From assembly GCF_012931985.1 (NCBI RefSeq), contig NZ_JAAFGM010000012.1, positions 1 through 64,000 on the forward strand: a DNA stretch of 64,000 bases, written 5' to 3'. Position 1 is the first letter of the stretch; each line of letters opens with the position of its first letter. The translations under genes and the position numbers were made by a program. Origin of the DNA: Candidatus Roseilinea sp. NK_OTU-006 (GTDB taxonomy: Bacteria; Chloroflexota; Anaerolineae; J036; Brachytrichaceae). Under the pieces are notes generated by a model. That model was not told where the DNA came from and did no database searches. It worked only from the letters and a program-made list of their open reading frames with translations. Shown here one piece after another: positions 1-7,937 of the stretch.

Positions 1-219
1 CATGTGCCGGACAAGGAGAACGCCCAAAAAAACGCCAGCGCAAGCCGGGCCGACGCAAGTCGCGCCGCTGGGTGGTCGAAGTGACTCATTCATGGCTCAA
101 TCGCTTTCGTCGGTTGCTGATTCGCTGGGAGAAGAAGGCGAGCAATTATCTGTCCCTGCTGTTTTTCGCCTGCGCCATCATCTGTTGGCGCAAATGCGAG
201 GTTTAGAGATAGGCTCTAA
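1..219 (+). mobile_element. 3' end of an IS5-type insertion sequence
   Basis: The window opens inside an insertion sequence. A transposase C-terminus runs to a stop at 204-206. It is followed by a dyad, TTAGAG at 203-208 and CTCTAA at 214-219, that looks like the inner part of the right terminal inverted repeat. Read from outside, the end begins TTAGAGCCTATCTC, resembling ends of IS5-family elements. The left end lies upstream of the window, so the element length and target duplication cannot be determined. Confidence 0.6.
3..206 (+). CDS. IS5-family transposase, C-terminal fragment
   Basis: This open frame ends in TAG at 204-206 and continues beyond the left edge, so only about 67 residues are visible. 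It contains a basic stretch and then WVVEVTHSWLNRF and EKKASNYLSLLFFACAI, the conserved tail of IS5-group DDE transposases. The Glu in WVVE is the position expected for the third catalytic acidic residue; the family usually has Arg next (VVERTHSW), here Val. Whether the full-length enzyme is intact cannot be judged. The longer open frame starting at base 2 in another phase is a shadow. Confidence 0.75.
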   Translation, partial: CAGQGERPKKRQRKPGRRKSRRWVVEVTHSWLNRFRRLLIRWEKKASNYLSLLFFACAIICWRKCEV

Positions 220-247
220 GTCATTGTCGCTTCTGGAAGCCAGCCTA

Positions 248-291
248 CTATCTCCACCAAACGCATTTCCATGTTTGCATGGAGGAGATAG
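248..291 (+). promoter_or_regulatory. hairpin that would cover the nirS ribosome-binding site
   Basis: CTATCTCC (248-255) is the exact reverse complement of GGAGATAG (284-291), and the right arm includes most of the Shine-Dalgarno GGAGGAG (281-287) of nirS, whose ATG is at 294. A second dyad, CCATG (269-273) and CATGG (278-282) with a 4-nt loop, sits inside and also uses the first Gs of the Shine-Dalgarno. Either fold would hide the ribosome-binding site. A regulatory role is inference. Confidence 0.4.
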
Positions 292-293
292 TC

Positions 294-2453
294 ATGTCCA
301 ACAAGCGCATCCCCGTGATCGCCGGAGCGCTGGTCGTGCTCTTCATCGCCCTGTTGTTCATCGTCGGCCGTTCGCTGACTGCGCCCAGCGCGCCGCCAGC
401 GACTGTCGCCTCACCCACCACAGCGCCTCAGGCACAAGCAACGCTTCCGGTGCAGGCCCAAACCGCAAGCCAGCAAACCCAAGAGGCTGCCGGCAAACCA
501 CCGGGCCTGTATGACGCCGAGCTGGCTATCTCGGCAATGCAGAAAGGCGGCTGCGGCGCATGCCATATCATCCCCGGCGTGCCGAACGCCGTCGGCACTA
601 TCGGCCCCAACTTGACCGACATCGCTACGATGGTGCAGACGCACTTGCAAGAGGGCAAATACACCGGCTCGGCCAAGACCGTGGAGGAGTTCCTGCATGA
701 ATCCATCGTTTCTCCCGATGCCTTTCTCGCGCCGGATTGCGGCGGCGCACCTTGCCAGAAGGGGTTGATGCCGGGCAACCTGGCGAACGTGCTCACGGCT
801 AATGAGATCAATAGCGTCGTGGCCTATCTGATGCGCGGCCCGCAGGAGGCTGCTGCCAAGTCGGAGGCAGAAAGCGCCGCGCAGCCCGTGCCCGTCGCCG
901 CCAGCGAATCGCCGATGCTCACCGAGGCCGAATTCGCCTGGGCCAAGCAGACCTACTTCGAGCGCTGCGCCGGCTGTCACGGCACACTGCGCAAAGGCGC
1001 TACCGGCCCGGCGCTCACGCCCGACAAGACGTTGCCCAAAGGCACGCTCGCACTATCCACCATCATCTTCAACGGCACGAACCGTGGCATGCCGGACTGG
1101 GGCAAGCAGGGGTTCATGACTCAGGCGCAAACCGAGGTGATGGCTAAGTTCCTGCAAAACGAGCCGCCTGCGCCGCCGGAGATGTCGCTCGCGCAGATGA
1201 AAGCCACCTGGAAGCAGTTCGTTCCACCGGCCGATCGCCCGACTACAGTGCAGACCGACCGCGACTGGCGTAACTACTTCGTCGTCACCTTGCGCGATGC
1301 CGGTAAGGTGGCTGTGATTGACGGCGACACACACGAGATCGTCGAGACCGTGGACACCGGCTATGCCGTGCATATCACCCGCATGTCGGCCACCGGCCGC
1401 TATGCCTACGTCATCGGGCGCGATGGTAAGTTGGCAATGGTGGACTTGTGGCCGGAGAAGCCGCAAAAAGTGGCCGAGGTGCAGGTGTGCTACGACGCAC
1501 GCTCGGTCGAAGTGAGCAAATACAAGGGCGAGCTAGGCGACTTCACCGACAAATATGCCATCGTCGGCTGCTACTGGCCGCCGCACTTCGTCATCCTCGA
1601 TGGCCAGACGCTCGAGCCGTTCAAAGTCGTCAGCACGCGCGGCTACACCGTGGACGCCAACGAGTTCCATCCCGAACCGCGCGTCGCCAGCATCGTTGCC
1701 TCGCACTTCAAGCCGGAATGGATCGTCAACGTGAAGGAGATCGGCCAGATCTGGCTGGTGAGCTATGCCGATCCGCACAACCCAACGATCAAGATGATCG
1801 AAGCCGCGCCCTTCCTGCACGATGGCGGGTGGGATGTGAGCAAGCGTTACTTCCTGGTAGCGGCCAACCAGTCCAACAAAGTGGCTGTGGTGGATGCGAA
1901 AGAGAGCAAACTCGTCGCGATGGTGGACACGCCGGCCGTGCCGCATCCAGGCCGCGGTGCAAACTGGGTGGATCCGCAGTACGGCCCGGTGTGGAGCACT
2001 TCGCACTTAGGCGACGCAGCGATCACGTCCATCGGCACCGACCCCGAAGGCCATCCTGACGCCGCATGGAAAGCTGTGCGTGTGACGAAGTTGCCAGGCG
2101 CTGGCAGCTTGTTCATCAAGACGCACCCCAAGAGCCAGTGGATCTGGGTGGACATGACGCTCAACCCCGACCCGGTGCTGGCACGCACGATCTGCGTCAT
2201 TGCCAAAGCGCAGCCCGACCGCACGCACAAGTGCTGGGAAGTCGCCAGCTACGGTCGTGCCGTTCACCTGGAATACAACCAGCAGGGCGATCAGGTGTGG
2301 GTGAGTGTGTGGGGCGACGCCAGCAAGCCCGGCGAGACTGGTGAGATCGTGATCTACGACGACGCGACGCTGCAGGAGAAGGCGCGCATCCCGAATCTGA
2401 TCACGCCGACGGGTAAGTTCAACGTCAATAACACAGTGGAGGATATCTACTGA
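294..2453 (+). CDS. nirS: Membrane-anchored di-haem cytochrome cd1 nitrite reductase
   Basis: Reduces nitrite to nitric oxide in denitrification, outside the cytoplasmic membrane. The 719-residue protein has an N-terminal membrane segment (about residues 7-25), an Ala/Pro/Gln-rich linker, a class I cytochrome c domain (CGACH 87-91, with GLMPGN offering the Met ligand), a second cytochrome c domain (CAGCH 225-229), and the d1-haem propeller from about residue 323 to the end. The propeller keeps the family signatures: H360 in YAVHITRM (expected d1 axial ligand), H471 in ASHFKPEW and H509 in FLHDGGW (candidate active-site histidines), HPGRGANW, and LITPTGKFNV at the end. Ordinary NirS has one cytochrome domain and is a soluble periplasmic enzyme; the extra domain resembles a fused NirC-like donor. 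ATG 294 is preferred over the in-frame ATG at 279 because GGAGGAG lies 6 nt upstream. No haem d1 biosynthesis genes are nearby. Confidence 0.93.
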   Translation: MSNKRIPVIAGALVVLFIALLFIVGRSLTAPSAPPATVASPTTAPQAQATLPVQAQTASQQTQEAAGKPPGLYDAELAISAMQKGGCGACHIIPGVPNAVGTIGPNLTDIATMVQTHLQEGKYTGSAKTVEEFLHESIVSPDAFLAPDCGGAPCQKGLMPGNLANVLTANEINSVVAYLMRGPQEAAAKSEAESAAQPVPVAASESPMLTEAEFAWAKQTYFERCAGCHGTLRKGATGPALTPDKTLPKGTLALSTIIFNGTNRGMPDWGKQGFMTQAQTEVMAKFLQNEPPAPPEMSLAQMKATWKQFVPPADRPTTVQTDRDWRNYFVVTLRDAGKVAVIDGDTHEIVETVDTGYAVHITRMSATGRYAYVIGRDGKLAMVDLWPEKPQKVAEVQVCYDARSVEVSKYKGELGDFTDKYAIVGCYWPPHFVILDGQTLEPFKVVSTRGYTVDANEFHPEPRVASIVASHFKPEWIVNVKEIGQIWLVSYADPHNPTIKMIEAAPFLHDGGWDVSKRYFLVAANQSNKVAVVDAKESKLVAMVDTPAVPHPGRGANWVDPQYGPVWSTSHLGDAAITSIGTDPEGHPDAAWKAVRVTKLPGAGSLFIKTHPKSQWIWVDMTLNPDPVLARTICVIAKAQPDRTHKCWEVASYGRAVHLEYNQQGDQVWVSVWGDASKPGETGEIVIYDDATLQEKARIPNLITPTGKFNVNNTVEDIY

Positions 2454-2490
2454 CGGCGTGTTCGGAATCTGGAGTCTTTCAACAAGTGTT

Positions 2491-2525
2491 CAGAACCTCG
2501 GTTTTTCGGAGAAACCGGGGTTCTG
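2491..2525. terminator. 14-bp stem hairpin after nirS
   Basis: Arms at 2491-2504 and 2512-2525 pair over 14 positions, with a single G-U, around the 7-nt loop TTCGGAG. It begins 38 nt after the nirS stop and before the DUF1361 promoter, so it is a good candidate for ending nirS transcription, although no T-run follows. The words (AACCTCGGTTT, AAACCGGGGTT) resemble dispersed palindromic repeats seen in many bacterial genomes, so it may instead be a repeat copy. Confidence 0.5.
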
Positions 2526-2588
2526 GCAAGTAGGCCAGATGCCGGCCCTGCACCCAGTGAGCGTGCATAAATCGGCGCACAGCGCGTT

Positions 2589-2594
2589 TATAAT
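2589..2594 (+). promoter_or_regulatory. -10 box, leaderless-type, for DUF1361 gene
   Basis: A perfect TATAAT lies 8 nt before the ATG at 2603. Transcription from it would start at or within a few bases of the start codon. No convincing -35 box or Shine-Dalgarno is seen. Confidence 0.55.
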
Positions 2595-2602
2595 CGCAAC
2601 CT

Positions 2603-3298
2603 ATGCGCAGCACTGTCGTCCACCTCAGCTACCAACGCCTAAACGCAGTTTTCTGGCTCGCCGTTGCCTCGTTCATCTGCTTGAGCATGTGGACGGCGCG
2701 CGTTATCTACATCGGCTCGATCTCCTACCGCTTCCTTGTGTGGAACTTGTTCTTGGCCTGGATTCCGCTGCTGTGTGCGTTGATGGCCGAACGCAGCCGA
2801 GGGCCGCTGGCCGTCGCGTGTGGTGCGGCCTGGCTGCTGTTCTTCCCTAATGCCCCCTACATTATTACCGACCTGGTACATCTGCGCGATCATGGGCGTT
2901 GGATGTTCTGGGTGAACCTGATCACGTTGTTGTCGTTTGCTATGACCGGCCTATTGCTCGGCTATCTCTCGCTCTACGTAATGCAAAAGCGGGTGGGACA
3001 GCGCTTCGGCTCAATCGCCGGCTGGGTCTTTGCCCTCAGCACGCTGGGGTTGTGCAGCTTTGGCATCTACCTGGGACGTTTCGGGCGGTGGAACAGTTGG
3101 GACGTTGTGCTCGAACCGGTTTCGCTGTTGCGCGACATCTGGCAGATCATCCGGCACCCTGTCGGCAACGGGGAGGTGTATGCCATCTCTGCGCTGCTCG
3201 CTGCGTTCCTTGTCGGCATGTATCTGGTGCTGTATCACTTCGCGCGGCATACACCTGATCCCGTTCAACCAGTGCGCCAGCCTGCCGATAGCCGTTGA
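2603..3298 (+). CDS. DUF1361 integral membrane protein
   Basis: A 231-residue hydrophobic protein with about six membrane helices (roughly 14-35, 40-60, 72-88, 103-125, 137-157, 193-215). The segments VWNLFLAWIPLL and FFPNAPYIITDLVHL are the hallmark of DUF1361 proteins, whose molecular role is not known. Length is normal for the family. The start is fixed by a TATAAT 8 nt upstream, with no leader. It stands alone between nirS and uxaC, and nothing in the context gives a function. Confidence 0.85.
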   Translation: MRSTVVHLSYQRLNAVFWLAVASFICLSMWTARVIYIGSISYRFLVWNLFLAWIPLLCALMAERSRGPLAVACGAAWLLFFPNAPYIITDLVHLRDHGRWMFWVNLITLLSFAMTGLLLGYLSLYVMQKRVGQRFGSIAGWVFALSTLGLCSFGIYLGRFGRWNSWDVVLEPVSLLRDIWQIIRHPVGNGEVYAISALLAAFLVGMYLVLYHFARHTPDPVQPVRQPADSR

Positions 3299-3337
3299 GA
3301 CAGGCCTGCCGTTGCGCTTTCGGCCGGTGGTGCTCTA

Positions 3338-4783
3338 ATGGACGCCATGATGACCCCGCCTGCCGAAACGCATACCGAACGCTACTTTTCGCCCGATCCC
3401 GCCGTGCGTGACGTGGCGCGCACGCTCTATGCGTCCATCGCTGCGCTACCGCTCGTTTGTCCGCATGGCCATGTGGACCCCCGCGTCTTCGCCGATCCCG
3501 ACTACCACTTCGGCACGCCGGCCGATCTATTCATCATCCCCGATCACTACGTGGTGCGCATGCTGTATTCGCAAGGCGTGCCGATGGAAGACCTGCTGCC
3601 CACTGCTGAGGAGGAAGCCCACCTGTCGGCGGAAGATAAGGCGCGTCGCCATCGCGCAATCTGGCAAATCTTCGCCGAGCGTTTTCACCTCTTCCGCGGC
3701 ACCCCCACCGGTCTGTGGATTCGCGACGAGCTGCGCGACATCTTCGGCATCCACGAGAAGCTGACCGGCGCGAACGCACAGGATATCTACGACCGCATCG
3801 CAGACCAGCTCGCGCAGCCCGGCTTTCGCCCGCGCGCGCTCTATGCCCGCTTCAATATCGAGGTGTTGTGCACCACCGACGCCGCAACCGATTCGCTCGA
3901 ACATCATCAACGCATTCGACAATCCGGTTGGGGCGGGCGCATCCTACCCACCTTCCGGCCCGACGGCGTGATTAATATAGACGCACCCGATTGGCGCGCG
4001 AACATTGAGCGTCTCGCTGAGGCGAGCGGTATCTCTATCACCCATTACGCCTCATTCCTCGCCGCAATCGAGCAGCGCCGCGCCTACTTCAAGGCGATGG
4101 GCGCCGTGGCCACCGATCACGCCGCGCTTACGCCGTTCACCGTCCTGCTGAGCGCGCGCGAGGCCGATGCGATCTTCCAGCGCGCTTTGCGCGGCGAGAC
4201 CATGCCGGACGATGCGTCTCGCTTCACGGGGCACATGCTGATGCAGATGGCGCGCATGAGCGTCGAAGATGGTCTGGTGATGCAACTGCATGTCGGCGCG
4301 CTGCGCAACCACAATCGCGTGGTGTTCGAGCGCTTCGGGCCGGACAAAGGCGCCGATATTCCGGTGGCTACCGAGTACACGCGCAACCTACAGCCGCTGC
4401 TGAACGCCTTTGGCGACGACCGGCGCTTCCGGCTGATTCTATTCACGCTGGACGAGGCGACCTACGCGCGCGAACTGGCGCCGTTGGCCGGGCATTACCC
4501 CGCCGTCCGGCTCGGCCCACCGTGGTGGTTCCATGACTCGCTCAACGGCATGCGCCGCTTCTTCAATCAGGTGATGGAGACCGCAGGAATCTACAACACA
4601 GCCGGATTCAACGATGACACGCGCGCCTTCTGCTCCATCCCCGCTCGGCACGACCTGTGGCGGCGCGCAGCGTGCGATTGGCTGGCCGGGCTGGTCGTGC
4701 GTCACGTCATTGATGAGCAGGATGCCCATGAGATGGCGCGCGCCTTGGCCTATGACTTGACCAAGATCACCTATCATTTATAA
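3338..4783 (+). CDS. uxaC: Uronate (glucuronate/galacturonate) isomerase
   Basis: Interconverts D-glucuronate with D-fructuronate, or D-galacturonate with D-tagaturonate, the first step of hexuronate catabolism in the cytoplasm. The 481 residues match the usual length. The metal-binding HxH of this amidohydrolase-fold family is H43/H45 in VCPHGHVDPR. The segments NIEVLCTTDAATD, RILPTFRPD, LHVGALRNHN and WWFHDSLNGMRRF are typical of UxaC. No other hexuronate genes (uxaA, uxaB, kdgK) adjoin it, so the pathway must be completed elsewhere. The stop codon overlaps the -10 box of the downstream ferritin promoter. Confidence 0.95.
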   Translation: MDAMMTPPAETHTERYFSPDPAVRDVARTLYASIAALPLVCPHGHVDPRVFADPDYHFGTPADLFIIPDHYVVRMLYSQGVPMEDLLPTAEEEAHLSAEDKARRHRAIWQIFAERFHLFRGTPTGLWIRDELRDIFGIHEKLTGANAQDIYDRIADQLAQPGFRPRALYARFNIEVLCTTDAATDSLEHHQRIRQSGWGGRILPTFRPDGVINIDAPDWRANIERLAEASGISITHYASFLAAIEQRRAYFKAMGAVATDHAALTPFTVLLSAREADAIFQRALRGETMPDDASRFTGHMLMQMARMSVEDGLVMQLHVGALRNHNRVVFERFGPDKGADIPVATEYTRNLQPLLNAFGDDRRFRLILFTLDEATYARELAPLAGHYPAVRLGPPWWFHDSLNGMRRFFNQVMETAGIYNTAGFNDDTRAFCSIPARHDLWRRAACDWLAGLVVRHVIDEQDAHEMARALAYDLTKITYHL

Positions 4784-4784
4784 T
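4757..4784 (+). promoter_or_regulatory. Sigma-70-type promoter for ferritin
   Basis: TTGACC (4757-4762) and TATAAT (4779-4784) are separated by 16 nt. The -10 box overlaps the uxaC stop codon. Predicted transcription starts near 4791, giving a leader of about 80 nt before the ferritin ATG. Confidence 0.65.
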
Positions 4785-4828
4785 AGCTGTCAAACTTAGA
4801 TTGATGCGCGCTGTAAATTCGTGTTGAT

Positions 4829-4840
4829 CGCGTTAACGCG
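4829..4840. promoter_or_regulatory. 12-bp perfect palindrome in the ferritin leader
   Basis: CGCGTTAACGCG lies between the predicted ferritin transcription start and the ribosome-binding site. It is a perfect dyad of a size suitable for a dimeric regulator. It does not match a Fur box. A regulatory role is only inferred from position. Confidence 0.3.
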
Positions 4841-4872
4841 TTTGAGCCAGGCGCGCTTGTAAGGAGGTAAAA

Positions 4873-5376
4873 ATGATTTCCGAACAAATGACATCCGCTT
4901 TGAACCAACAGGCCGCGGAAGAAGCCTATGCGTCGAGCGTCTACCTGTCCATGGCGCTGTGGTGTGACGCTCAGGGCTACGAGGGCGCAGCGCGTTATCT
5001 CGCTGCCAGCTCGCAAGAGGAGCGCGAACACATGGAGAAGTTCTTGCAGTACGTCGTGGATCAGGACAGCCCGGCCCGCGTGCCGGCCGTACCCGAGCCG
5101 CCCCACGAGTTCAACTCGTTGCCCGAGATTATGAAGTCTGTGCTCGAATTGGAGATGGATGTGGCGCGCAAAATTCATCGCATCGTGGATCTAGCCATCG
5201 CCGAGAAAGACCACGCCACCTGGAACTGGCTACAGTGGTTCGTGGCCGAGCAGCGCGACGCCGAGATCAAGGCGCGCAATATCCTCGACCGCATCGAGGT
5301 GATCGGCACGGACGCCACCGGCTTGTATGAGATTGACAAGATGCTCGGCAAGATGGCCAAGTCAGAGGAGGCGTAG
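4873..5376 (+). CDS. ftnA: Ferritin (non-haem, FtnA-like)
   Basis: Iron-storage subunit of 167 residues that oxidises Fe(II) and stores the mineral in a 24-mer cage. The ferroxidase residues are in place: E17, E50, H53 (in SQEEREHMEKF), E94 region in the third helix, and E126/Q127 with E131 in WFVAEQRDAEIK. There is no haem-binding Met pattern of bacterioferritins, so it belongs to the FtnA class. A strong Shine-Dalgarno, AAGGAGG, lies just before the ATG. It has its own promoter overlapping the uxaC stop. Confidence 0.95.
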   Translation: MISEQMTSALNQQAAEEAYASSVYLSMALWCDAQGYEGAARYLAASSQEEREHMEKFLQYVVDQDSPARVPAVPEPPHEFNSLPEIMKSVLELEMDVARKIHRIVDLAIAEKDHATWNWLQWFVAEQRDAEIKARNILDRIEVIGTDATGLYEIDKMLGKMAKSEEA

Positions 5377-5420
5377 CCCGCGGCGGCCAGGCTGCGCCGC
5401 GCAGTCTGACCGCCGCGGGC
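5376..5420. terminator. GC-rich hairpin after ferritin
   Basis: GCCCGCGGCGG (5376-5386) is the exact reverse complement of CCGCCGCGGGC (5410-5420). The loop itself contains CTGCG/CGCAG, so the whole region can fold into a long compound hairpin. It starts at the ferritin stop codon and ends 2 nt before the TATAAT of sppA. There is no T-run, so termination would not be of the classic intrinsic form. Confidence 0.5.
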
Positions 5421-5422
5421 AA

Positions 5423-5428
5423 TATAAT
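5423..5428 (+). promoter_or_regulatory. -10 box, leaderless-type, for sppA
   Basis: TATAAT ends 7 nt before the GTG start of sppA at 5436. No Shine-Dalgarno is visible, so the message is probably leaderless. Confidence 0.5.
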
Positions 5429-5435
5429 CCAGCGC

Positions 5436-7250
5436 GTGGCTATCCTGGGCTTCTCCGTCCGCCGCGCGTGGCTGAACCTCCGGAATCGCTGGCGCCGGCG
5501 GCGCAAGTTTCCCCCTTTCGTCATCGTCCCTCTCGAAGGCGAAATCGTCGAGCTGCCGCCTTCATGGCCGGATCTGCCGTTGTTTCTCTCGCGGCTGGTG
5601 CCGATGCCTTTGGGGCCGCTCAGCGTTAGCGAGTTGCGCCGCACCTTCGAGCAGCTAGCACTTGACCCTCGGGTGAAGGGTGTCGTGCTTCGGATCGCGT
5701 GCGCGGCCAATCCGGCAGTCTATCAGAGCTTGCGCGATTTGTTGACGCGCTTTCGCAGCAGTGGCAAGCGCCTCGTCGCCTATGCGGAATCGCTCGGCCC
5801 TTTTCAGTATTATCTGGCGTGCGCCTGCGATCAGGTCGTGATGCCGCCCAGCACCGAGTGGAATGTGCTCGGCTTCCACGATGAATATGTTTTCCTGAAG
5901 GATGCGCTCGATCGTCTGGGCGTTGGCGTAGATGTGGTGAACGTCTCGCCGTTCAAGTCTGCCGGCGACATCTTCTCGCGCAACGACTTCTCGCCCGATT
6001 CACGCGCGCAGGCCGAGTGGCTGCTGGACGCGCGCTTCAACGAACTGGTACGCGGCATCGCCGAAGGCCGGAATCTCAGTCCGGAGCGCGTGCGCGAGTT
6101 GATGGATAGTGCGCCCCTGAGCGCTTGGGAAGCCGTGCAACAGGGCCTGCTCGATGCGGCACTCTACGAAGATGAACTCGAGCGCTTCCTCATGCCTGAA
6201 CCGCCCGCAGCGGTGGATGGGCGCATCGCGCGCTTGGCGCAGCGCATCGAGAAGGTGGCGCCTAGACTCGCCGACGACCTGCGTCGCGCTCAACATGCGG
6301 CTGCCGAGCGGGCGCGGCGTGCCTGCGTCCACTTAGAGGAAGTGCGCAGGTCGCTGCTCATCCCCGTCGTCGAATATGCGCCCAGGATGATTGGCGTGGT
6401 GAAAGTCGAGGGACTGATTGCGCCCGGTGCCAGCCGGCGTCTGCCCATCCCGTTCCCGCTCGCCGGCGAGCAAATTGCCGGATCCAGCAGCGTCGCGCAG
6501 GCCATCCGGCGCGCCGAGGCCGATGATCGTATTGCCGCAGTGATCCTCTATGTGGATTCCGGAGGTGGTTCGGTGTTGGCGTCCGACCTGATCGCGCGTG
6601 AGATGCGCCGTCTGCGCGCCAGGAAGCCAGTTGTAGTTTACATGGGTGGCACGGCGGCGTCGGGCGGTTACTATGTGTCGGCGCTTGCGAATTGCATCGT
6701 CGCTCAGCCGCTGACCATTACCGGCAGCATCGGGGTCATTGCGCTCAAGCCGAACACGCGCGAGGTGTTCGAGAAGCTTGGCGTGCATCGCGTGACGCTG
6801 CAGCGTGGCAGGCGTGCTGCGCTATTCAGTGACGTTGAGCCGATGGACGAGGAGTCGCGCGCGGTTTTCGCCGGTCTGGTTGCACGCGCTTATGATGACT
6901 TCAAACGAGTGGTGGCGGAAGGGCGCGCCATTGCGCCAGACGCCCTGGAACCCATCTGTGGTGGGCGTGTGTGGACCGGCGCACAAGCGAAGGATCACCG
7001 GTTGGTGGATGCGTTAGGGGATTTCACGGTAGCGGTAGAGAAGGCGCGTGAGCTAGGTGGCTTGCCCAGCGACAAACGTGTTGGTGTGGTTGTCGTCACA
7101 TCCCCGCGCAGGCCGATGCTGCCGCCGACCTTTTCGGCGGTTGCGCACCTGGGGCGCGCTATCTTTGATGGCTCGCGCGAGCTGCGTGAGCTGCTCACTG
7201 AAACGAGCGCGTGGGCAGTATCGCTTTGGCGCAGCAGCGTCACGCGTTAG
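5436..7250 (+). CDS. sppA: Signal peptide peptidase SppA (67K type)
   Basis: Membrane-associated serine protease of family S49 that degrades cleaved signal peptides. The 604 residues hold two tandem S49-like domains, the long form. The catalytic Lys is K174 in VSPFKSAGDIF in the N-terminal domain and the nucleophile is S409 in GTAASGGYY in the C-terminal domain, the expected split Ser-Lys dyad. YVDSGGGSVLASD, TITGSIGVI and GGRVWTGAQA are also conserved. The N-terminus is Arg-rich and has no clear membrane helix, which is unusual. The start is GTG, chosen because TATAAT lies 7 nt upstream and no earlier start precedes the domain. Confidence 0.92.
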   Translation: MAILGFSVRRAWLNLRNRWRRRRKFPPFVIVPLEGEIVELPPSWPDLPLFLSRLVPMPLGPLSVSELRRTFEQLALDPRVKGVVLRIACAANPAVYQSLRDLLTRFRSSGKRLVAYAESLGPFQYYLACACDQVVMPPSTEWNVLGFHDEYVFLKDALDRLGVGVDVVNVSPFKSAGDIFSRNDFSPDSRAQAEWLLDARFNELVRGIAEGRNLSPERVRELMDSAPLSAWEAVQQGLLDAALYEDELERFLMPEPPAAVDGRIARLAQRIEKVAPRLADDLRRAQHAAAERARRACVHLEEVRRSLLIPVVEYAPRMIGVVKVEGLIAPGASRRLPIPFPLAGEQIAGSSSVAQAIRRAEADDRIAAVILYVDSGGGSVLASDLIAREMRRLRARKPVVVYMGGTAASGGYYVSALANCIVAQPLTITGSIGVIALKPNTREVFEKLGVHRVTLQRGRRAALFSDVEPMDEESRAVFAGLVARAYDDFKRVVAEGRAIAPDALEPICGGRVWTGAQAKDHRLVDALGDFTVAVEKARELGGLPSDKRVGVVVVTSPRRPMLPPTFSAVAHLGRAIFDGSRELRELLTETSAWAVSLWRSSVTR

Positions 7251-7265
7251 CGTGGCCGAGCGCTT

Positions 7266-7287
7266 GCATCGCCCGCTACAGCGATGC
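7266..7287. terminator. Short hairpin between convergent sppA and DUF1232 genes
   Basis: GCATCGC (7266-7272) pairs perfectly with GCGATGC (7281-7287) across an 8-nt loop. It lies in the 68-nt gap between the two convergent stop codons and could serve both. No T-run is present. Confidence 0.35.
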
Positions 7288-7318
7288 GAACGCGTGTCGG
7301 TGACGGTGCAGCGCGCCG

Positions 7319-7684
7319 TCACTTTACACGCCACTCGCCGTCAATCGTCTCCGGGTGTTTTGTGCGGCCCGCGTCGGTGGATGAATAAGACCGGCGGCCC
7401 TCGATCTGGGCGCGATGTTCCTCGACGACGTACGCCGGGCAGATCGCGATGAACGATTCGATGCCCACGAGCAACACGCCGAGGTCGTCCAGTTGGCCGA
7501 GCAGCGGCGCGATGTCGGGGAAGAAGTCTACGGGCGACACCACATAGAGCGCCGCAGCAATCGGCAGCGCCTTGAGATAGATGGGCACACGTGGGTCGCG
7601 CAGCAAACGCCAGACCAACCGCGCGCGGTTGATCAGCGCCCTGAATGCCTCGACCTGGGGTGTGACCTTCTGACCGTTCGACAC
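7319..7684 (-). CDS. DUF1232 (YkvA-type) small membrane protein
   Basis: A protein of about 121 residues with the DUF1232 core LRDPRVPIYLKALPIAAALYVVSPVD followed by FFPDIAPLLGQLDD, which forms a hydrophobic hairpin. The function of the family is not established. The GTG at 7684 is chosen as start because GAGGAGG lies 5 nt upstream; a GTG ten codons earlier has no such site. It is convergent with sppA. Confidence 0.8.
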   Translation of the reverse strand: MSNGQKVTPQVEAFRALINRARLVWRLLRDPRVPIYLKALPIAAALYVVSPVDFFPDIAPLLGQLDDLGVLLVGIESFIAICPAYVVEEHRAQIEGRRSYSSTDAGRTKHPETIDGEWRVK

Positions 7685-7854
7685 TTCGCCCTCCTCGCTT
7701 GCGCTTCGTCGCACGCCTCACCGGCGGCTTCGGCAAGCAGCGTATTCAAACCATATGGGATAAAGGCCAGCGGCGATCACGCGCCGATGCGATGCTGTGC
7801 ATGCGCTATTCTAGCGCGAAGCCCGGCGCCCAGGGGCGCGCGGCGCCCTGTTCT

Positions 7855-7888
7855 CGCCAACGCTGCGTTTGTCCACGCAGCGTTGGCG
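7855..7888 (-). terminator. 13-bp perfect hairpin downstream of the coiled-coil/HHH gene
   Basis: CGCCAACGCTGCG (7855-7867) is the exact reverse complement of 7876-7888, with an 8-nt loop. It lies 50 nt beyond the stop of the minus-strand coiled-coil gene ending at 7938. No T-run follows on that strand. The rest of 7685-7937 holds no gene that I can support. Confidence 0.5.
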
Positions 7889-7937
7889 CGTTCCGCATGC
7901 GCTAGGCGCCTCCGAGTTGGTGCGATTGGATAACGGG

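Noticed and set aside
2-514. Open frame crossing the IS end into the nirS start
   Set aside because: It runs through the transposase tail in the wrong phase and overlaps nirS; the frame ending at 206 has the transposase signature.
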